From: UBA6107 sp034430175
GTDB taxonomy: Bacteria; Chloroflexota; Anaerolineae; Anaerolineales; Anaerolineaceae
Assembly: GCA_034430175.1 (NCBI GenBank)
Contig: DAOUFI010000007.1
Span: 1 to 64,000, forward strand
Reading direction: 5' to 3'
Length of the DNA: 64,000 nt
Position 1 is the first letter of the stretch. Every line of letters begins with the position of its first letter. Below, one piece after another: positions 34,303 to 43,419 of the stretch. The translations under genes were made by a program, and so were the position numbers. The notes beneath the pieces are model-generated. The model ran no database searches. It worked only from the letters and a program-made list of their open reading frames with translations, and was not told the origin of the DNA.

Positions 34303-35211
34303 CTAGTGCAGTTTCTTGAGCTTTTCGAACAGATCAATCTGTTCCTTTGATAAGTTTTTCGGGATCTCTACCTTGACTTTAACAAATAGATCGCCGAAAT
34401 TTTTGGTCTTAATAACAGGCATTCCCCGACCTGCCAGTCTGAATACTGTGCCGGGTTGGGTACCGGCAGGGATGGTGAGGGTGACGTCACCGGCGAATGT
34501 GTAAACTTTCACCGAACCACCGAGGACGGCAGTAAAGAGATCAATGGTCACTTCCGTGGTGAGATCAACGCCATTGACAGAGAAGCGGCTGTCCGGCAGA
34601 ACGGTGACCACCAGATAAAGATCGGTCGACTGTCCGTTGTTGGAAGGACCGCCTCCGGCAAAGCGGATCTTCATCCCGGTTTTGGCACCGGCGGGAATTT
34701 TGGCGTCTTTCTTCTGGTTGTTGATCGTGTAAGACCTGATCGTCCCTCGGTAAGCCTCTTCCAGGGTGATATCAACCTTTTGTTCATAGGTCATGGGCCG
34801 CGCTGGAGTGCGGGTCTGTTGACGTCTGCTGCTGGTTGGCATACCGCCAAATATGGCACTGAAGAAGTCGGAAAATCCCGCGCCACCGAACAGGTCTTCA
34901 AAATCGCTCATGTTGACCTGCCCGCCCTGGTTGGTGGTCCACTGGTTCCAATTATAGTTACCTGGATTGCCCCCCCTGTTTTGCCATTGTGAATAGGAAT
35001 CTCCCAGTTGGTCGTAACGGGAGCGTTTTTGGGGATCGCCGAGGACTTCATACGCTTCGTTGATGTCTTTGAATTTTTCCTCAGCTTCCTTGTTACCCTT
35101 GTTACGGTCGGGATGATACTTCATCGCCAGTTTGCGATAGGTTTTTTTGATCTCGTCCGCCGAGGCGCTGCGTTCAACGCCCAGAATTTTATAGTAGTCT
35201 TTGTATTCCAT
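34303..35211 (-). CDS. DnaJ/CbpA-type co-chaperone without zinc fingers
   Basis: Codes for 302 residues from ATG 35211 (MEYKDYYKILGVERS); an in-frame start at 35247 would add a non-J tail. The J-domain is complete, with KYHPDRN giving HPD at 33-35, which stimulates DnaK ATPase. A Gly/Asn/Gln-rich segment follows (GGNPGNYNWNQWTTNQGG), then two C-terminal beta-sandwich substrate domains (VDITLEEAYRGTIRSYTI, VDLTTEVTIDLFTAVLGGSVKV). There is no CxxCxGxG zinc domain, so this is a class II (CbpA-like) J protein. Confidence 0.93.
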   Translation of the reverse strand: MEYKDYYKILGVERSASADEIKKTYRKLAMKYHPDRNKGNKEAEEKFKDINEAYEVLGDPQKRSRYDQLGDSYSQWQNRGGNPGNYNWNQWTTNQGGQVNMSDFEDLFGGAGFSDFFSAIFGGMPTSSRRQQTRTPARPMTYEQKVDITLEEAYRGTIRSYTINNQKKDAKIPAGAKTGMKIRFAGGGPSNNGQSTDLYLVVTVLPDSRFSVNGVDLTTEVTIDLFTAVLGGSVKVYTFAGDVTLTIPAGTQPGTVFRLAGRGMPVIKTKNFGDLFVKVKVEIPKNLSKEQIDLFEKLKKLH

Positions 35212-35288
35212 AAAGAGTATCTTAAAACGAAGGACACCCCCTGTCAATGGTCTATGGACGCAATCTTACAGAGAATTAACAAATATGA

Positions 35289-35708
35289 TTACTTCAATGA
35301 AGAAACAAACTCCTGTAGATAGGAGATAACTTCTTCTTCATTTGCGTATTCCTTCACCATCAGGTTGGGTGAATCGTTACCGGTGATGATCTTGGATATC
35401 GTGCGTCCCTGACGGTAACAGCACAGGACAGGTTTCCCCAGGGTGAGGGCGATGGCGATCTCGTAACCCACGCCGTGGGACGGAGTCGAGACTTCCGCCA
35501 CCACAGCGTCACAGTCTTTCAGCCAGTTCATGTCACGGTGGAAGATCTCGTTAGGATCAACGACCTTCTCGAGATCTACGATTCCGGATTCTGAAAGTTG
35601 GGCGGTGGGCACTTCGATCCCGGAATGGAGCATTTCAGACACCAGAAGCTGGTACACTTTTTCATCCGCTCTGCCGCCGGTGATCGAACAGGAGAAATAT
35701 ATTTTCAT
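35289..35708 (-). CDS. DNPH1/nucleoside deoxyribosyltransferase-like hydrolase
   Basis: Codes for 139 residues; the start at 35708 has GGAG at good spacing, and an upstream in-frame ATG at 35738 is less likely. The opening MKIYFSCSITGGRADEKVY is like the nucleotide-binding start of Rcl/DNPH1 (YFCGSIRGG). RDMNWLKDCDAVVAEVSTPSHGVGYEIAIALTLGKPVLCCYR carries the conserved Asp and the Glu of GYE used as nucleophile. Family members cleave the N-glycosidic bond of 2'-deoxynucleoside 5'-monophosphates or transfer the deoxyribosyl group. The precise substrate is unknown; a nucleotide-pool cleaning role is a guess. Confidence 0.8.
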   Translation of the reverse strand: MKIYFSCSITGGRADEKVYQLLVSEMLHSGIEVPTAQLSESGIVDLEKVVDPNEIFHRDMNWLKDCDAVVAEVSTPSHGVGYEIAIALTLGKPVLCCYRQGRTISKIITGNDSPNLMVKEYANEEEVISYLQEFVSSLK

Positions 35709-35899
35709 CGATTGCTCCAAATTACGTGAGTATGGCATATTCTATGCAACTTTTTACGATAATGCAACTGGAACAAATATTTCAGTATGCTTGACGCATT
35801 AAAAAGCCTGTGCTACCATCATTAAACAATGATCATGTGAGGGCTACAAAATTTATTCGGGTGCCTGGCTTCAAGGCAGGTCCACCGGAGGAGATGTCC

Positions 35900-36625
35900 A
35901 TGAGAAAGAAATTCCATCTGATTCTATTTGTCATTTTAACAATGGGTTTGTTGCTTGCGGCTTGTGAACGGCCCGCTTCTGTGGCTTCGGTTACCACACC
36001 CACCAGCGGTGAAATTCCATTCCCTGTAGCCACTCAACCTGAGATCATCAAAGACATCCTTTCGGCCACCCAGACCGCGGCGGTTGCCAGCGGCACCCTG
36101 GCGGTCGGCGGTGAAGGCGCGACCAGTACCCCCGCATTTTCATTCGTGACCCCAACTTCTGCTGGAGCCACCAGCGCGGTGATCAACCTGGTTACCTCCA
36201 CCAGCGATGTGATCAATCTGGCGACCTCAACACCTGCTGCGACCCTTACTCCCACGACCCCTTCTTACCCCACGCCCACTCCCGGAATCCCGGCGAAATA
36301 TACATTGAAAAAGGGAGAATATCTTTTCTGCATCGCCCGCCGTTTTGACGTCGACCCGGCTGATTTGATGTCAGCGAACGGGTATAACATGTATACCGCT
36401 GAAAACCTGCAGCCAGGTACTGTGTTGGTCATCCCGCAAAACAGCAATTATCCCGGCGAACGATCGCGCAAGACTCACCCCGCTTATTACACAGTTGGTG
36501 CTGGTGATACAGTCTATACTATCGCGTGTAACTTTGGTGATGCCGATCCAAACACGATCATGGCTGCCAACGGATTGACCAAAGAGTCAGTTCTGACTGT
36601 AGGGCAGGTACTCTACATCCCGTAG
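35900..36625 (+). CDS. Lipoprotein with two LysM domains
   Basis: Codes for 241 residues from ATG 35900, with GGAGGA seven bases upstream; earlier in-frame ATGs lack this. Signal peptide with lipobox LLAAC, then about 90 residues rich in Thr/Ser/Ala/Pro with a near-repeat (INLVTSTSDVINLATSTPA), likely an extended linker across the cell wall. Two LysM domains follow: KYTLKKGEYLFCIARRFDVD (about 131-180) and YYTVGAGDTVYTIACNFGD (about 192-241), ending in LTVGQVLYIP. LysM binds N-acetylglucosamine polymers. No catalytic domain. Both domains have a Cys at the same place, possibly a disulfide. Confidence 0.88.
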   Translation: MRKKFHLILFVILTMGLLLAACERPASVASVTTPTSGEIPFPVATQPEIIKDILSATQTAAVASGTLAVGGEGATSTPAFSFVTPTSAGATSAVINLVTSTSDVINLATSTPAATLTPTTPSYPTPTPGIPAKYTLKKGEYLFCIARRFDVDPADLMSANGYNMYTAENLQPGTVLVIPQNSNYPGERSRKTHPAYYTVGAGDTVYTIACNFGDADPNTIMAANGLTKESVLTVGQVLYIP

Positions 36626-36647
36626 GTTCTACTCATTCTGACAATCG

Positions 36648-36684
36648 CAAGAGCAGTGAATTTGTCACTGCTCTTGATTTTTTT
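36648..36684 (+). terminator. Intrinsic terminator after the LysM gene
   Basis: CAAGAGCAGTGA (36648-36659) and TCACTGCTCTTG (36665-36676) form a perfect 12-bp stem with a 5-nt loop, followed by ATTTTTTT. Confidence 0.93.
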
Positions 36685-36687
36685 CGC

Positions 36688-36693
36688 TATAAT
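36688..36693 (+). promoter_or_regulatory. -10 box of the Nudix gene
   Basis: TATAAT immediately after the LysM terminator (context CGCTATAATCC), 21 bases before the ATG at 36714. No clear -35. Confidence 0.45.
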
Positions 36694-36713
36694 CCTGGTG
36701 GAGGATCGCTAAT

Positions 36714-37238
36714 ATGGCTTACGAGATCAAGAACACAACGGCTGTTTATCAAGGGCATATCTTTTCAGTCGAAAAGGTTAAAGTCGTTTTGCCGGACGAC
36801 AGAGCCAGGGTCTACGAGCGCGTTAACCTCCAGAACGCTGTCACGATCCTTCCGATCGACGATGAAGGCAATATCTATTTCGTGCGACAATACCGGATTG
36901 GTTCCAACAGCGTTTTATTGGAACTCCCCGCGGGAAAGATTGAATCAGGGGAGGGAGCTCAGGCGACCGCGGAGCGAGAGATCCGAGAGGAGATCGGACT
37001 GGCCGCGCGAGAGATGTTGCCGATCGGCGGGTTCTATATGTCACCGGGATACTCTACTGAATACATGTATTGTTTTTTGGCAAGAGGGCTGTATCGCTCA
37101 CCGCTTTCGCCAGACGCGGATGAGTTCCTGAATGTGGAAAAAATTCCACTGGAACAGGTGAAGCGGATGGCCACAGCCGGTGATCTGCCTGATAGTAAAT
37201 CACTGGCCGCGCTATTGCTGGCATGGCAACAGATCTAG
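36714..37238 (+). CDS. Nudix hydrolase, ADP-ribose pyrophosphatase type
   Basis: Codes for 174 residues with GGAGGA before the ATG. The Nudix box GX5EX7REUXEEXGU is exact: it begins GKIESGE and ends REIREEIGL (about 75-97), with metal-binding Glu residues. NAVTILPIDDEGNIYFVRQYRIGSNSVLLELPAG upstream and FYMSPGYSTEYMYCFLARGL downstream match the ADP-ribose hydrolase branch (NudF-like), which splits ADP-ribose to AMP and ribose 5-phosphate. Probably a single-gene transcript between two strong signals. Confidence 0.9.
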   Translation: MAYEIKNTTAVYQGHIFSVEKVKVVLPDDRARVYERVNLQNAVTILPIDDEGNIYFVRQYRIGSNSVLLELPAGKIESGEGAQATAEREIREEIGLAAREMLPIGGFYMSPGYSTEYMYCFLARGLYRSPLSPDADEFLNVEKIPLEQVKRMATAGDLPDSKSLAALLLAWQQI

Positions 37239-37309
37239 CCCCCAGTCAACCAAAATAATGATTTTCCCCATCGCAAAATCGCACCGCGATAATCGACGTG
37301 GTTTAGTCT

Positions 37310-37350
37310 TATAATGTAGGCAGTAAATTAAAAAGGGTCGCGATACCCTT
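37310..37350 (+). promoter_or_regulatory. PFOR promoter region and leader hairpin
   Basis: TATAAT at 37310-37315 is a good -10 box. A 6-bp hairpin, AAGGGT/ACCCTT with loop CGCGAT, lies in the leader near 37333-37350, before the ATG at 37370. The hairpin is short and its role unknown. Confidence 0.4.
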
Positions 37351-37369
37351 ATTTAACTATGGAGTTAAT

Positions 37370-40300
37370 ATGCCAAGAAAAATGATCACGATTGATGCAA
37401 ATGAAGCAGTGGCTCGTGTAGCTTACAACCTGGCTGAAGTGGTTGCCATCTACCCGATCACACCTTCATCGAGTATGGGTGAACACGCCGATGCCTGGGC
37501 TGCGGCTGGTGTGAAGAACCTGTGGGGGACAGTCCCCTCTGTTGTTGAAATGCAGTCCGAAGGCGGCGCTGCCGGAGCGGTTCACGGTGCGCTTTCCGCC
37601 GGCTCACTGACCACGACCTTCACCGCCTCACAGGGCTTGTTGTTGATGATCCCGAACATGTATAAGATAGCCGGTGAGTTGACCCCAACCGTGTTCCATG
37701 TGGCTGCCCGTACCCTGGCCACCCACGCCCTCGCCATTTACGGTGACCATTCGGACGTGATGGCCACTCGCCAGACCGGGTTTGCCCTGCTGGCGTCCGA
37801 TTCCGTCCAGGTGGCACAGGACATGGCTTTGATCGCCAACGCGGCCACCTTCGAATCACGGGTTCCCTTCCTGCACTTCTTTGACGGTTTCCGCACCTCC
37901 GCCGAGGTCAACAAGATCGAACAGCTTGACCTTGATGATATGAGAGCGATGATCAACGAAGACAAAATTGCCGAGCTTCGTGCTCGGGCGTTGAACCCTG
38001 AACACCCCGTTCTGCGTGGTTCCGCCCAGAATCCTGACGTTTTCTTCCAGGGCAGCGAGGCTGTGAACAAGTTCTACACAGCCGTCCCCGGATTCGTCCA
38101 AGCAGCGATGGATAAATTCGCCAAGATCGTTGGCCGTGCTTACCACATCTTCGATTACGTTGGTGCCCCTGACGCCACCGAAGTCATCGTGGTGATGGGT
38201 TCCGGCGCAGAAGTGGCCGAAGAGACCGCCAAATTCCTCAATAAACAGGGACGTAAAGTGGGCGTCGTCAACGTCCGCCTGTATCGCCCCTTCTCGGTAG
38301 AACATTTCGTCAAGGCATTACCCGCCTCCGTTAAGACGATTGCTGTGCTCGATCGCACCAAGGAACCTGGTTCCGTGGGCGAGCCACTTTTCACTGACGT
38401 GGTTGCCGCGATCAACGAAGCCCTCGTCAAAGGGACCGCTCCATTCAAAGTCGCACCGCGCTGCATTGGTGGACGCTACGGTTTGGCCTCGAAGGAATTC
38501 ACTCCTGCCATGGCCAAAGCCATCTTCGATGAACTCGCGAAACCTGATCCCAAAGATCATTTCACTGTCGGTATCAATGACGACGTGACCCACCTCAGCC
38601 TTGATTTCGATCCGCGCTTCTCCATTGCCTCCGAATCCACCAAACGCTGCGTGTTCTGGGGTTTGGGTTCTGACGGTACCGTCGGAGCGAACAAGAACTC
38701 CATCAAGATCATCGGTGAAGAGACTGATTTCAACGCGCAGGGTTACTTCTACTACGATTCGAAGAAATCCGGCTCGGTCACTATTTCGCACTTGCGCTTC
38801 GGGCCTGATCCCATCCGCGCTCCGTACCTGATTGGACCCGGTGACGCCCAATTCGTAGCCTGCCACAATTTCTCGTTCATGGAATGGCTGGATGTTTTGA
38901 AGTACGCCGCTCCCGGTGGTGTGTTCCTGCTGAACAGCCTCTATGGCCCCAATGAAATCTGGGATCATCTCCCTCGTGAAGCCCAAAAAGATATCATCGA
39001 GAAGAAGCTCAAATTCTATGTCATCGATGGTTACGAAGTTGCCGCCAAGACTGGCATGGGTAATCGCGTGAACACTATCATGCAGACCGCTTTCTTCGCT
39101 ATCAGCAACGTGCTGCCACGGGAAGAAGCCATCGAGCAGATCAAGAAATCCATCAAGAAGACCTATGGCAAGCGCGGTGAAGCTGTCGTCAAACAGAATT
39201 TTGACGCCGTCGATCACACCCTGGCCAATGTTCATGAGGTGAAAGTACCGTCTGCCGTAACATCCTCATTCAGCCGCCGGCCGGTCGTGCCTGCAGACGC
39301 GCCCGAATTCGTACGTAATGTGGAAGGTCCGATGATCGCTTTTGAAGGCGACGAGTTGCCGGTCAGCGCGTTCCCGGTGGATGGAACCTATCCCACTGCC
39401 ACCACCCGCTATGAGAAACGCAACCTGGCGCTTGAGATCCCCGTATGGGAACCCGACCTTTGTATCCAGTGCGCTAAATGCGCGTTTGTCTGCCCACACG
39501 CTGTTATCCGCGCGAACGTTTACGATCCGAAATTCCTTGAAGGCGCTCCCGCGACATTCAAGTCAACCGACGCCAAATTCAAGGAATTCCCCGGCACCAA
39601 GTACACCATCCAGGTGGCTCCTGAAGACTGCACTGGATGCGGTTTGTGCGTGGAAGCCTGCCCGGCCAAAGACAAGGCAGATCCCACTCGCAAAGCTATC
39701 AATATGGCTCCCCAACCTCCGCTCCGTGAGGCCGAAGCCAGGAACTGGGATTTCTTCACGAAATTACCCAGACCCGACACTGATCTGTACAGCCCCACCA
39801 CTGTCAAGAATTCACAGCTTGCTGAACCGCTGTTCGAGTTCTCGGGCGCTTGCGCGGGCTGTGGTGAAACCCCGTATCTTAAACTTGCCACCCAGCTCTT
39901 TGGCGACCGAATGGTTGTTGCTAACGCCACTGGTTGTACTTCCATCTACGGTGGCAACCTGCCCACCACCCCGTGGTCCATCAACAACCAGGGACGCGGT
40001 CCGGCCTGGTCGAACTCCCTGTTTGAAGACAATGCTGAATTTGGTCTGGGTATGCGCCTGACCCTGGACAAGCAGAACGAATTCGCCCGCGAGATCATCG
40101 CCGGCATGGGTGGTGAACTGGGCGATGAACTGGTATCGGGCATCCTGAATGCCGACCAGAGCAATTCCCAGGGAATCAACGAGCAGCGCAAACGCGTGGA
40201 GGCGCTCAAGGCCAAACTGCCAAAGAGCAAGGATCCACGCGCCAAGATGTTACTGAGCGTGGCTGATTCACTGGTGAAGAAGAGCGTTTGGATCATCGGC

Positions 40301-40954
40301 GGCGATGGTTGGGCGTATGACATTGGTTATGGCGGTTTGGACCATGTCCTCGCTTCCGGACGCAATGTCAATGTGCTCGTGCTGGATACCGAAGTTTATT
40401 CCAACACTGGTGGTCAATCCTCCAAGTCCACCCCTATCGGCGCGGTTGCTAAATTCGCTGCCAAGGGTAAGGGTATCGGCAAGAAGGACCTCGGTCTCAT
40501 CGCCATGTCGTACCGCTACGTCTATGTCGCCTCCGTGGCCATGGGCGCCAACGACGCGCAGACTCTCAAGGCCTTCCTGGAAGCGGACGCTTACGATGGC
40601 CCGTCACTGATCATTGCTTACAGTCACTGTATTGCCCATGGCATGAAAGAAATGAAGAACGGTTTGGAACAGCAGAAACTGGCTAACCAGTCTGGTGTTT
40701 GGCCGATTTACCGTTACAACCCGGCCAACCTGATGGAAGGCAAGAATCCGCTCACTCTCGACAGCAAGGATCCAACGCTCACAGTGAAGGATTACGCTTA
40801 CAACGAAAACCGCTATCGTCAACTGGTACAGGCTGACGAGGCGCGCGCCGAGATGCTGCTTAACGAAGCCCAAGAGAACGTCAACACCCGCTGGGAACTC
40901 TACAAGCAGATGGCTGCCATGACCTACCCAAAACCCGAAGAAGGCAAAGAGTAG
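37370..40954 (+). CDS. nifJ: Pyruvate:ferredoxin (flavodoxin) oxidoreductase, single chain
   Basis: Codes for 1194 residues, the normal size of the homodimeric type. Converts pyruvate and CoA to acetyl-CoA and CO2, reducing ferredoxin; a key anaerobic enzyme. Domains in order: pyrimidine-binding domain with YPITPSSSMGE (about 27-37), transketolase C-like domain (about 260-395), gamma domain, two 4Fe-4S clusters (CIQCAKCAFVCPHA at about 698 and CTGCGLCVEACPAK at about 755), and a TPP-binding domain with GACAGCGETPYLKL, NATGCTSIYGG and LDTEVYSNTGGQ. The C-terminus (THCIAHGMK-like: SHCIAHGMKEMKNGLEQQ) matches the Desulfovibrio enzyme. A strong terminator follows. Confidence 0.97.
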   Translation: MPRKMITIDANEAVARVAYNLAEVVAIYPITPSSSMGEHADAWAAAGVKNLWGTVPSVVEMQSEGGAAGAVHGALSAGSLTTTFTASQGLLLMIPNMYKIAGELTPTVFHVAARTLATHALAIYGDHSDVMATRQTGFALLASDSVQVAQDMALIANAATFESRVPFLHFFDGFRTSAEVNKIEQLDLDDMRAMINEDKIAELRARALNPEHPVLRGSAQNPDVFFQGSEAVNKFYTAVPGFVQAAMDKFAKIVGRAYHIFDYVGAPDATEVIVVMGSGAEVAEETAKFLNKQGRKVGVVNVRLYRPFSVEHFVKALPASVKTIAVLDRTKEPGSVGEPLFTDVVAAINEALVKGTAPFKVAPRCIGGRYGLASKEFTPAMAKAIFDELAKPDPKDHFTVGINDDVTHLSLDFDPRFSIASESTKRCVFWGLGSDGTVGANKNSIKIIGEETDFNAQGYFYYDSKKSGSVTISHLRFGPDPIRAPYLIGPGDAQFVACHNFSFMEWLDVLKYAAPGGVFLLNSLYGPNEIWDHLPREAQKDIIEKKLKFYVIDGYEVAAKTGMGNRVNTIMQTAFFAISNVLPREEAIEQIKKSIKKTYGKRGEAVVKQNFDAVDHTLANVHEVKVPSAVTSSFSRRPVVPADAPEFVRNVEGPMIAFEGDELPVSAFPVDGTYPTATTRYEKRNLALEIPVWEPDLCIQCAKCAFVCPHAVIRANVYDPKFLEGAPATFKSTDAKFKEFPGTKYTIQVAPEDCTGCGLCVEACPAKDKADPTRKAINMAPQPPLREAEARNWDFFTKLPRPDTDLYSPTTVKNSQLAEPLFEFSGACAGCGETPYLKLATQLFGDRMVVANATGCTSIYGGNLPTTPWSINNQGRGPAWSNSLFEDNAEFGLGMRLTLDKQNEFAREIIAGMGGELGDELVSGILNADQSNSQGINEQRKRVEALKAKLPKSKDPRAKMLLSVADSLVKKSVWIIGGDGWAYDIGYGGLDHVLASGRNVNVLVLDTEVYSNTGGQSSKSTPIGAVAKFAAKGKGIGKKDLGLIAMSYRYVYVASVAMGANDAQTLKAFLEADAYDGPSLIIAYSHCIAHGMKEMKNGLEQQKLANQSGVWPIYRYNPANLMEGKNPLTLDSKDPTLTVKDYAYNENRYRQLVQADEARAEMLLNEAQENVNTRWELYKQMAAMTYPKPEEGKE

Positions 40955-40972
40955 ATCAGTTGAAATGAAGTC

Positions 40973-41000
40973 AAGACGCGCCGCAAGGCGCGTCTTTTTT
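40973..41000 (+). terminator. Intrinsic terminator after PFOR
   Basis: GACGCGCC (40975-40982) and GGCGCGTC (40987-40994), loop GCAA, followed by TTTTTT; the flanking AA/TT extends the stem. Confidence 0.95.
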
Positions 41001-41142
41001 ACCAGAATATAATCTTGCATTTGTTTGTAGAAGTGATTTTGCCTCACCCCCCGCTTGGTAGCAAATCTTCTAAATCCTACTTGCATAATCGCGTATAATA
41101 ATCACCATCAGTGACATCCACACTCAGGGCGAGACCGACATA

Positions 41143-42342
41143 ATGAATCTACCCGAACTTCGCAAAGATTTCCCCATTCTAAAAGACAATAAGGTGGTGT
41201 ATTTCGATACCGCCTGCCAGAGTCTGCGACCGCTTCAGGTGATCGAGGCGGTGAGAGAGTATTACACCGATTACCCAGCTTGCAGCGGGCGCAGTATGCA
41301 CAAGCTGGCCGCAAAGGTGACGGATAAATGCGCCGAAAGCCGAGCGGTGATGGCAAAGTTCCTGGGAGCATCCAAGCCGGAGGAGATCATCTTCACGCGC
41401 AACACCACCGAGGGGATTAACCTGGTTGCGAACACTCTCGATTGGCACCCTGGCGACGCGGTGTTGATCTCGGGTAAGGAACACAATTCGAACTTGATCC
41501 CGTGGCAGATGCTGGTGAAGAGCAAAGGAATCGCGCTCAAGGTGCTGCCTTCTAAAGCGGATGGCACTTTCGACCTGGAAGGTTTTGAGAAATTGCTTGA
41601 CAAATCGGTGAAGCTGGTCTCGTTGGGCTTCTCTTCCAACCTGGACGGTGTGTCGATTCCGGTTGAAAAGATCATCAAGCTGGCGCACAAGAACGGTAGC
41701 TTGATATTGCTCGACGCGGCTCAGACCGCGCCACACCGTCAGATCAACGCGCGCGGGCTGGACGTGGATTTTTTGGCGCTTTCTGGTCACAAGATGCTCG
41801 GACCTTCCGGCACGGGTGTGCTTTACGGCAAGAAGAAACTGCTGGATTCACTTCATCCATTCATGGTTGGTGGCGAGACGGTTGCCTCCTCCACCTACGA
41901 AAGCTGTGAGTTCTTACCAGTGCCAGAACGCTTTGAAGCGGGTCTGCAGGATTACGCCGGGATTATCGGACTTGGGGAGGCCGCGAGGTATCTGCAAAAG
42001 ATCGGTTTCGATGCCATCCAGAAACAGGAAGCCGAGCTGACCAGGGCCATCCAGGTGGGGATTGCCGACCTGCCCGGGCTGCACATAATCGGTCCACAGG
42101 ATCCGGCGTTACGCGGCGGCATTACCACATTCTATATCGACGGCATCGATTCGCACCGTATCGCCTTGATGTTGGATCAGATGGCCAACATCTGTGTCCG
42201 TTCCGGGCAGCATTGCGTTCATTCCTGGTTCAACGCGAATGCCATCAAAGGTTCGGTACGTGCTTCAGTCTATTTCTACAACACCCTCGAAGAAACGGAA
42301 ATCTTCGTGGAGAACCTGAAAAAGATCAGAAAGGTCCTCTAA
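41143..42342 (+). CDS. SufS-like cysteine desulfurase / selenocysteine lyase family
   Basis: Codes for 399 residues. PLP aminotransferase class V. Lys217 in LSGHKMLGPSG is the PLP-binding residue, LLDAAQTAPH (189-198) holds the cofactor Asp and Gln, and Cys358 in VRSGQHCVHSW is the persulfide-forming residue in the SufS (type II) arrangement. TRNTTEGINLVAN and SGKEHNSNLIPW are family-typical. It supplies sulfur for Fe-S clusters or other thio-cofactors. No sufB, sufC, sufD or sufU gene is next to it, so its partner is elsewhere or differs. The DsbA-like membrane protein starts 3 bases later. Confidence 0.9.
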   Translation: MNLPELRKDFPILKDNKVVYFDTACQSLRPLQVIEAVREYYTDYPACSGRSMHKLAAKVTDKCAESRAVMAKFLGASKPEEIIFTRNTTEGINLVANTLDWHPGDAVLISGKEHNSNLIPWQMLVKSKGIALKVLPSKADGTFDLEGFEKLLDKSVKLVSLGFSSNLDGVSIPVEKIIKLAHKNGSLILLDAAQTAPHRQINARGLDVDFLALSGHKMLGPSGTGVLYGKKKLLDSLHPFMVGGETVASSTYESCEFLPVPERFEAGLQDYAGIIGLGEAARYLQKIGFDAIQKQEAELTRAIQVGIADLPGLHIIGPQDPALRGGITTFYIDGIDSHRIALMLDQMANICVRSGQHCVHSWFNANAIKGSVRASVYFYNTLEETEIFVENLKKIRKVL

Positions 42343-42345
42343 GCC

Positions 42346-43296
42346 ATGTTTTGTATCGTAGCTGCGGTCATCCTCTCTATTTTGGGTATTTTCAGCGCCG
42401 CGAACCGTAAACTAGCCGCTGAAGCGTTGGACTGCGTGTTCCACAGGATTACCTTTCGCCCATGCACCACGGGTTTCGACGAAAAGATGAAAGCCAAGAT
42501 CCTGGGCAAGGCGATCAACCGTTCTGAGAAGCTCGCGCGGTTCCTGAGTAAGAATTTTGAGCTGCTCGCATGGATTTTCTTCGTCATCATGCTGTCAGCC
42601 AGTGTCATGTTTGTGCGTGGTCTTGTGTTGTTCTATACAACCGGTAATTGCAATGGAGCCACCAGCACGGCTTTCTGTATTTTCGACCCGACTGGAGAAA
42701 ACACCAAGACCTCGAGCGTGGGAGCTTCAGGAAGTTGCCCGGTACCCACTGGAGAAAACAACAACGGCGCGTTGAGCTTGAATGGCGTCGACTTGAGTCT
42801 GTGGCCGGTGAAGAACGAAGGGGCAAAAACGCAACTTGTTTTTATTGGCTGCTATGCCTGCGAATATACTCGGCAGGTGTACCCTGAAATACGCAAGCTG
42901 GTGGATCAATATGAGCCTGAATTTTATTTTGGTGAATATCCCACCAAACTCAAGACCGATTACCTGTCGAAAGTGGGTTACTGCGTTTATAACCAGGACC
43001 CCGAGAAGTATTGGCCGCTGAACGATGCCCTGTTCGCCCAGGATATTGCCTTGCTCGAGGATCCGGCCGCTACTGATAAGATTCTGGCTGATCTCGGGTT
43101 GGACCCGGCAATCATTGACAATTGTGCCAATCAGCAGGCTACTGAAGACGCCGTACAGAAACTGTATTCGGAGATCCAGAAGACGAACTTCTATGGCACA
43201 CCGACCATGTTTATTAACAGTGAGCCAGTTGTAGGGCCAAAACCCTACCGAGTCTACGCCATTCAGTTGGAAGGCTTTTTCTACTGGCTGAAGTAG
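42346..43296 (+). CDS. Membrane-anchored DsbA-like thioredoxin-fold protein
   Basis: Codes for 316 residues. A short hydrophobic start (1-18), a basic stretch, and a strong transmembrane helix (about 73-97) put the C-terminal 215 residues outside. There, IGCYACEYTRQVYPEIRKLV gives a CYAC active site (Cys169, Cys172) at the start of a long helix, and YGTPTMFINSEPVVG carries the cis-Pro loop of DsbA/thioredoxin folds. Extra Cys pairs (102/111, 131) occur in a Gly/Asn-rich linker. Likely a thiol-disulfide oxidoreductase at the cell surface. Its tight link to a cysteine desulfurase gene may be functional or only operonic. Confidence 0.78.
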   Translation: MFCIVAAVILSILGIFSAANRKLAAEALDCVFHRITFRPCTTGFDEKMKAKILGKAINRSEKLARFLSKNFELLAWIFFVIMLSASVMFVRGLVLFYTTGNCNGATSTAFCIFDPTGENTKTSSVGASGSCPVPTGENNNGALSLNGVDLSLWPVKNEGAKTQLVFIGCYACEYTRQVYPEIRKLVDQYEPEFYFGEYPTKLKTDYLSKVGYCVYNQDPEKYWPLNDALFAQDIALLEDPAATDKILADLGLDPAIIDNCANQQATEDAVQKLYSEIQKTNFYGTPTMFINSEPVVGPKPYRVYAIQLEGFFYWLK

Positions 43297-43313
43297 CTGA
43301 TATTGAATCCCAC

Positions 43314-43342
43314 AAGCCCCGACCCCACGGTTGGGGCTTTTT
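43314..43342 (+). terminator. Intrinsic terminator before secA
   Basis: AAGCCCCGACC (43314-43324) and GGTTGGGGCTT (43329-43339) pair along 11 positions with one G-T, loop CCAC, followed by T residues. Confidence 0.9.
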
Positions 43343-43370
43343 CATGTCTAATGAGATTCAAACATGCGTA

Positions 43371-43379
43371 TGCTATAAT
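43371..43379 (+). promoter_or_regulatory. Extended -10 promoter of secA
   Basis: TGC-TATAAT, 40 bases before the ATG at 43420. No good -35. A single GTTCT half-site lies just after it. Confidence 0.5.
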
Positions 43380-43419
43380 CACGTTCTGAAATCAGTCTTT
43401 GTGTCAAAATGAGGTGAGC

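Noticed and set aside
37333..37350. Riboswitch or attenuator in the PFOR leader
   Set aside because: Only one 6-bp hairpin is present, with no alternative pairing or conserved riboswitch pattern that I can see.
38318..39235. A 305-codon open frame antisense to the PFOR gene
   Set aside because: Arises from strong codon bias of a highly expressed gene on the other strand.
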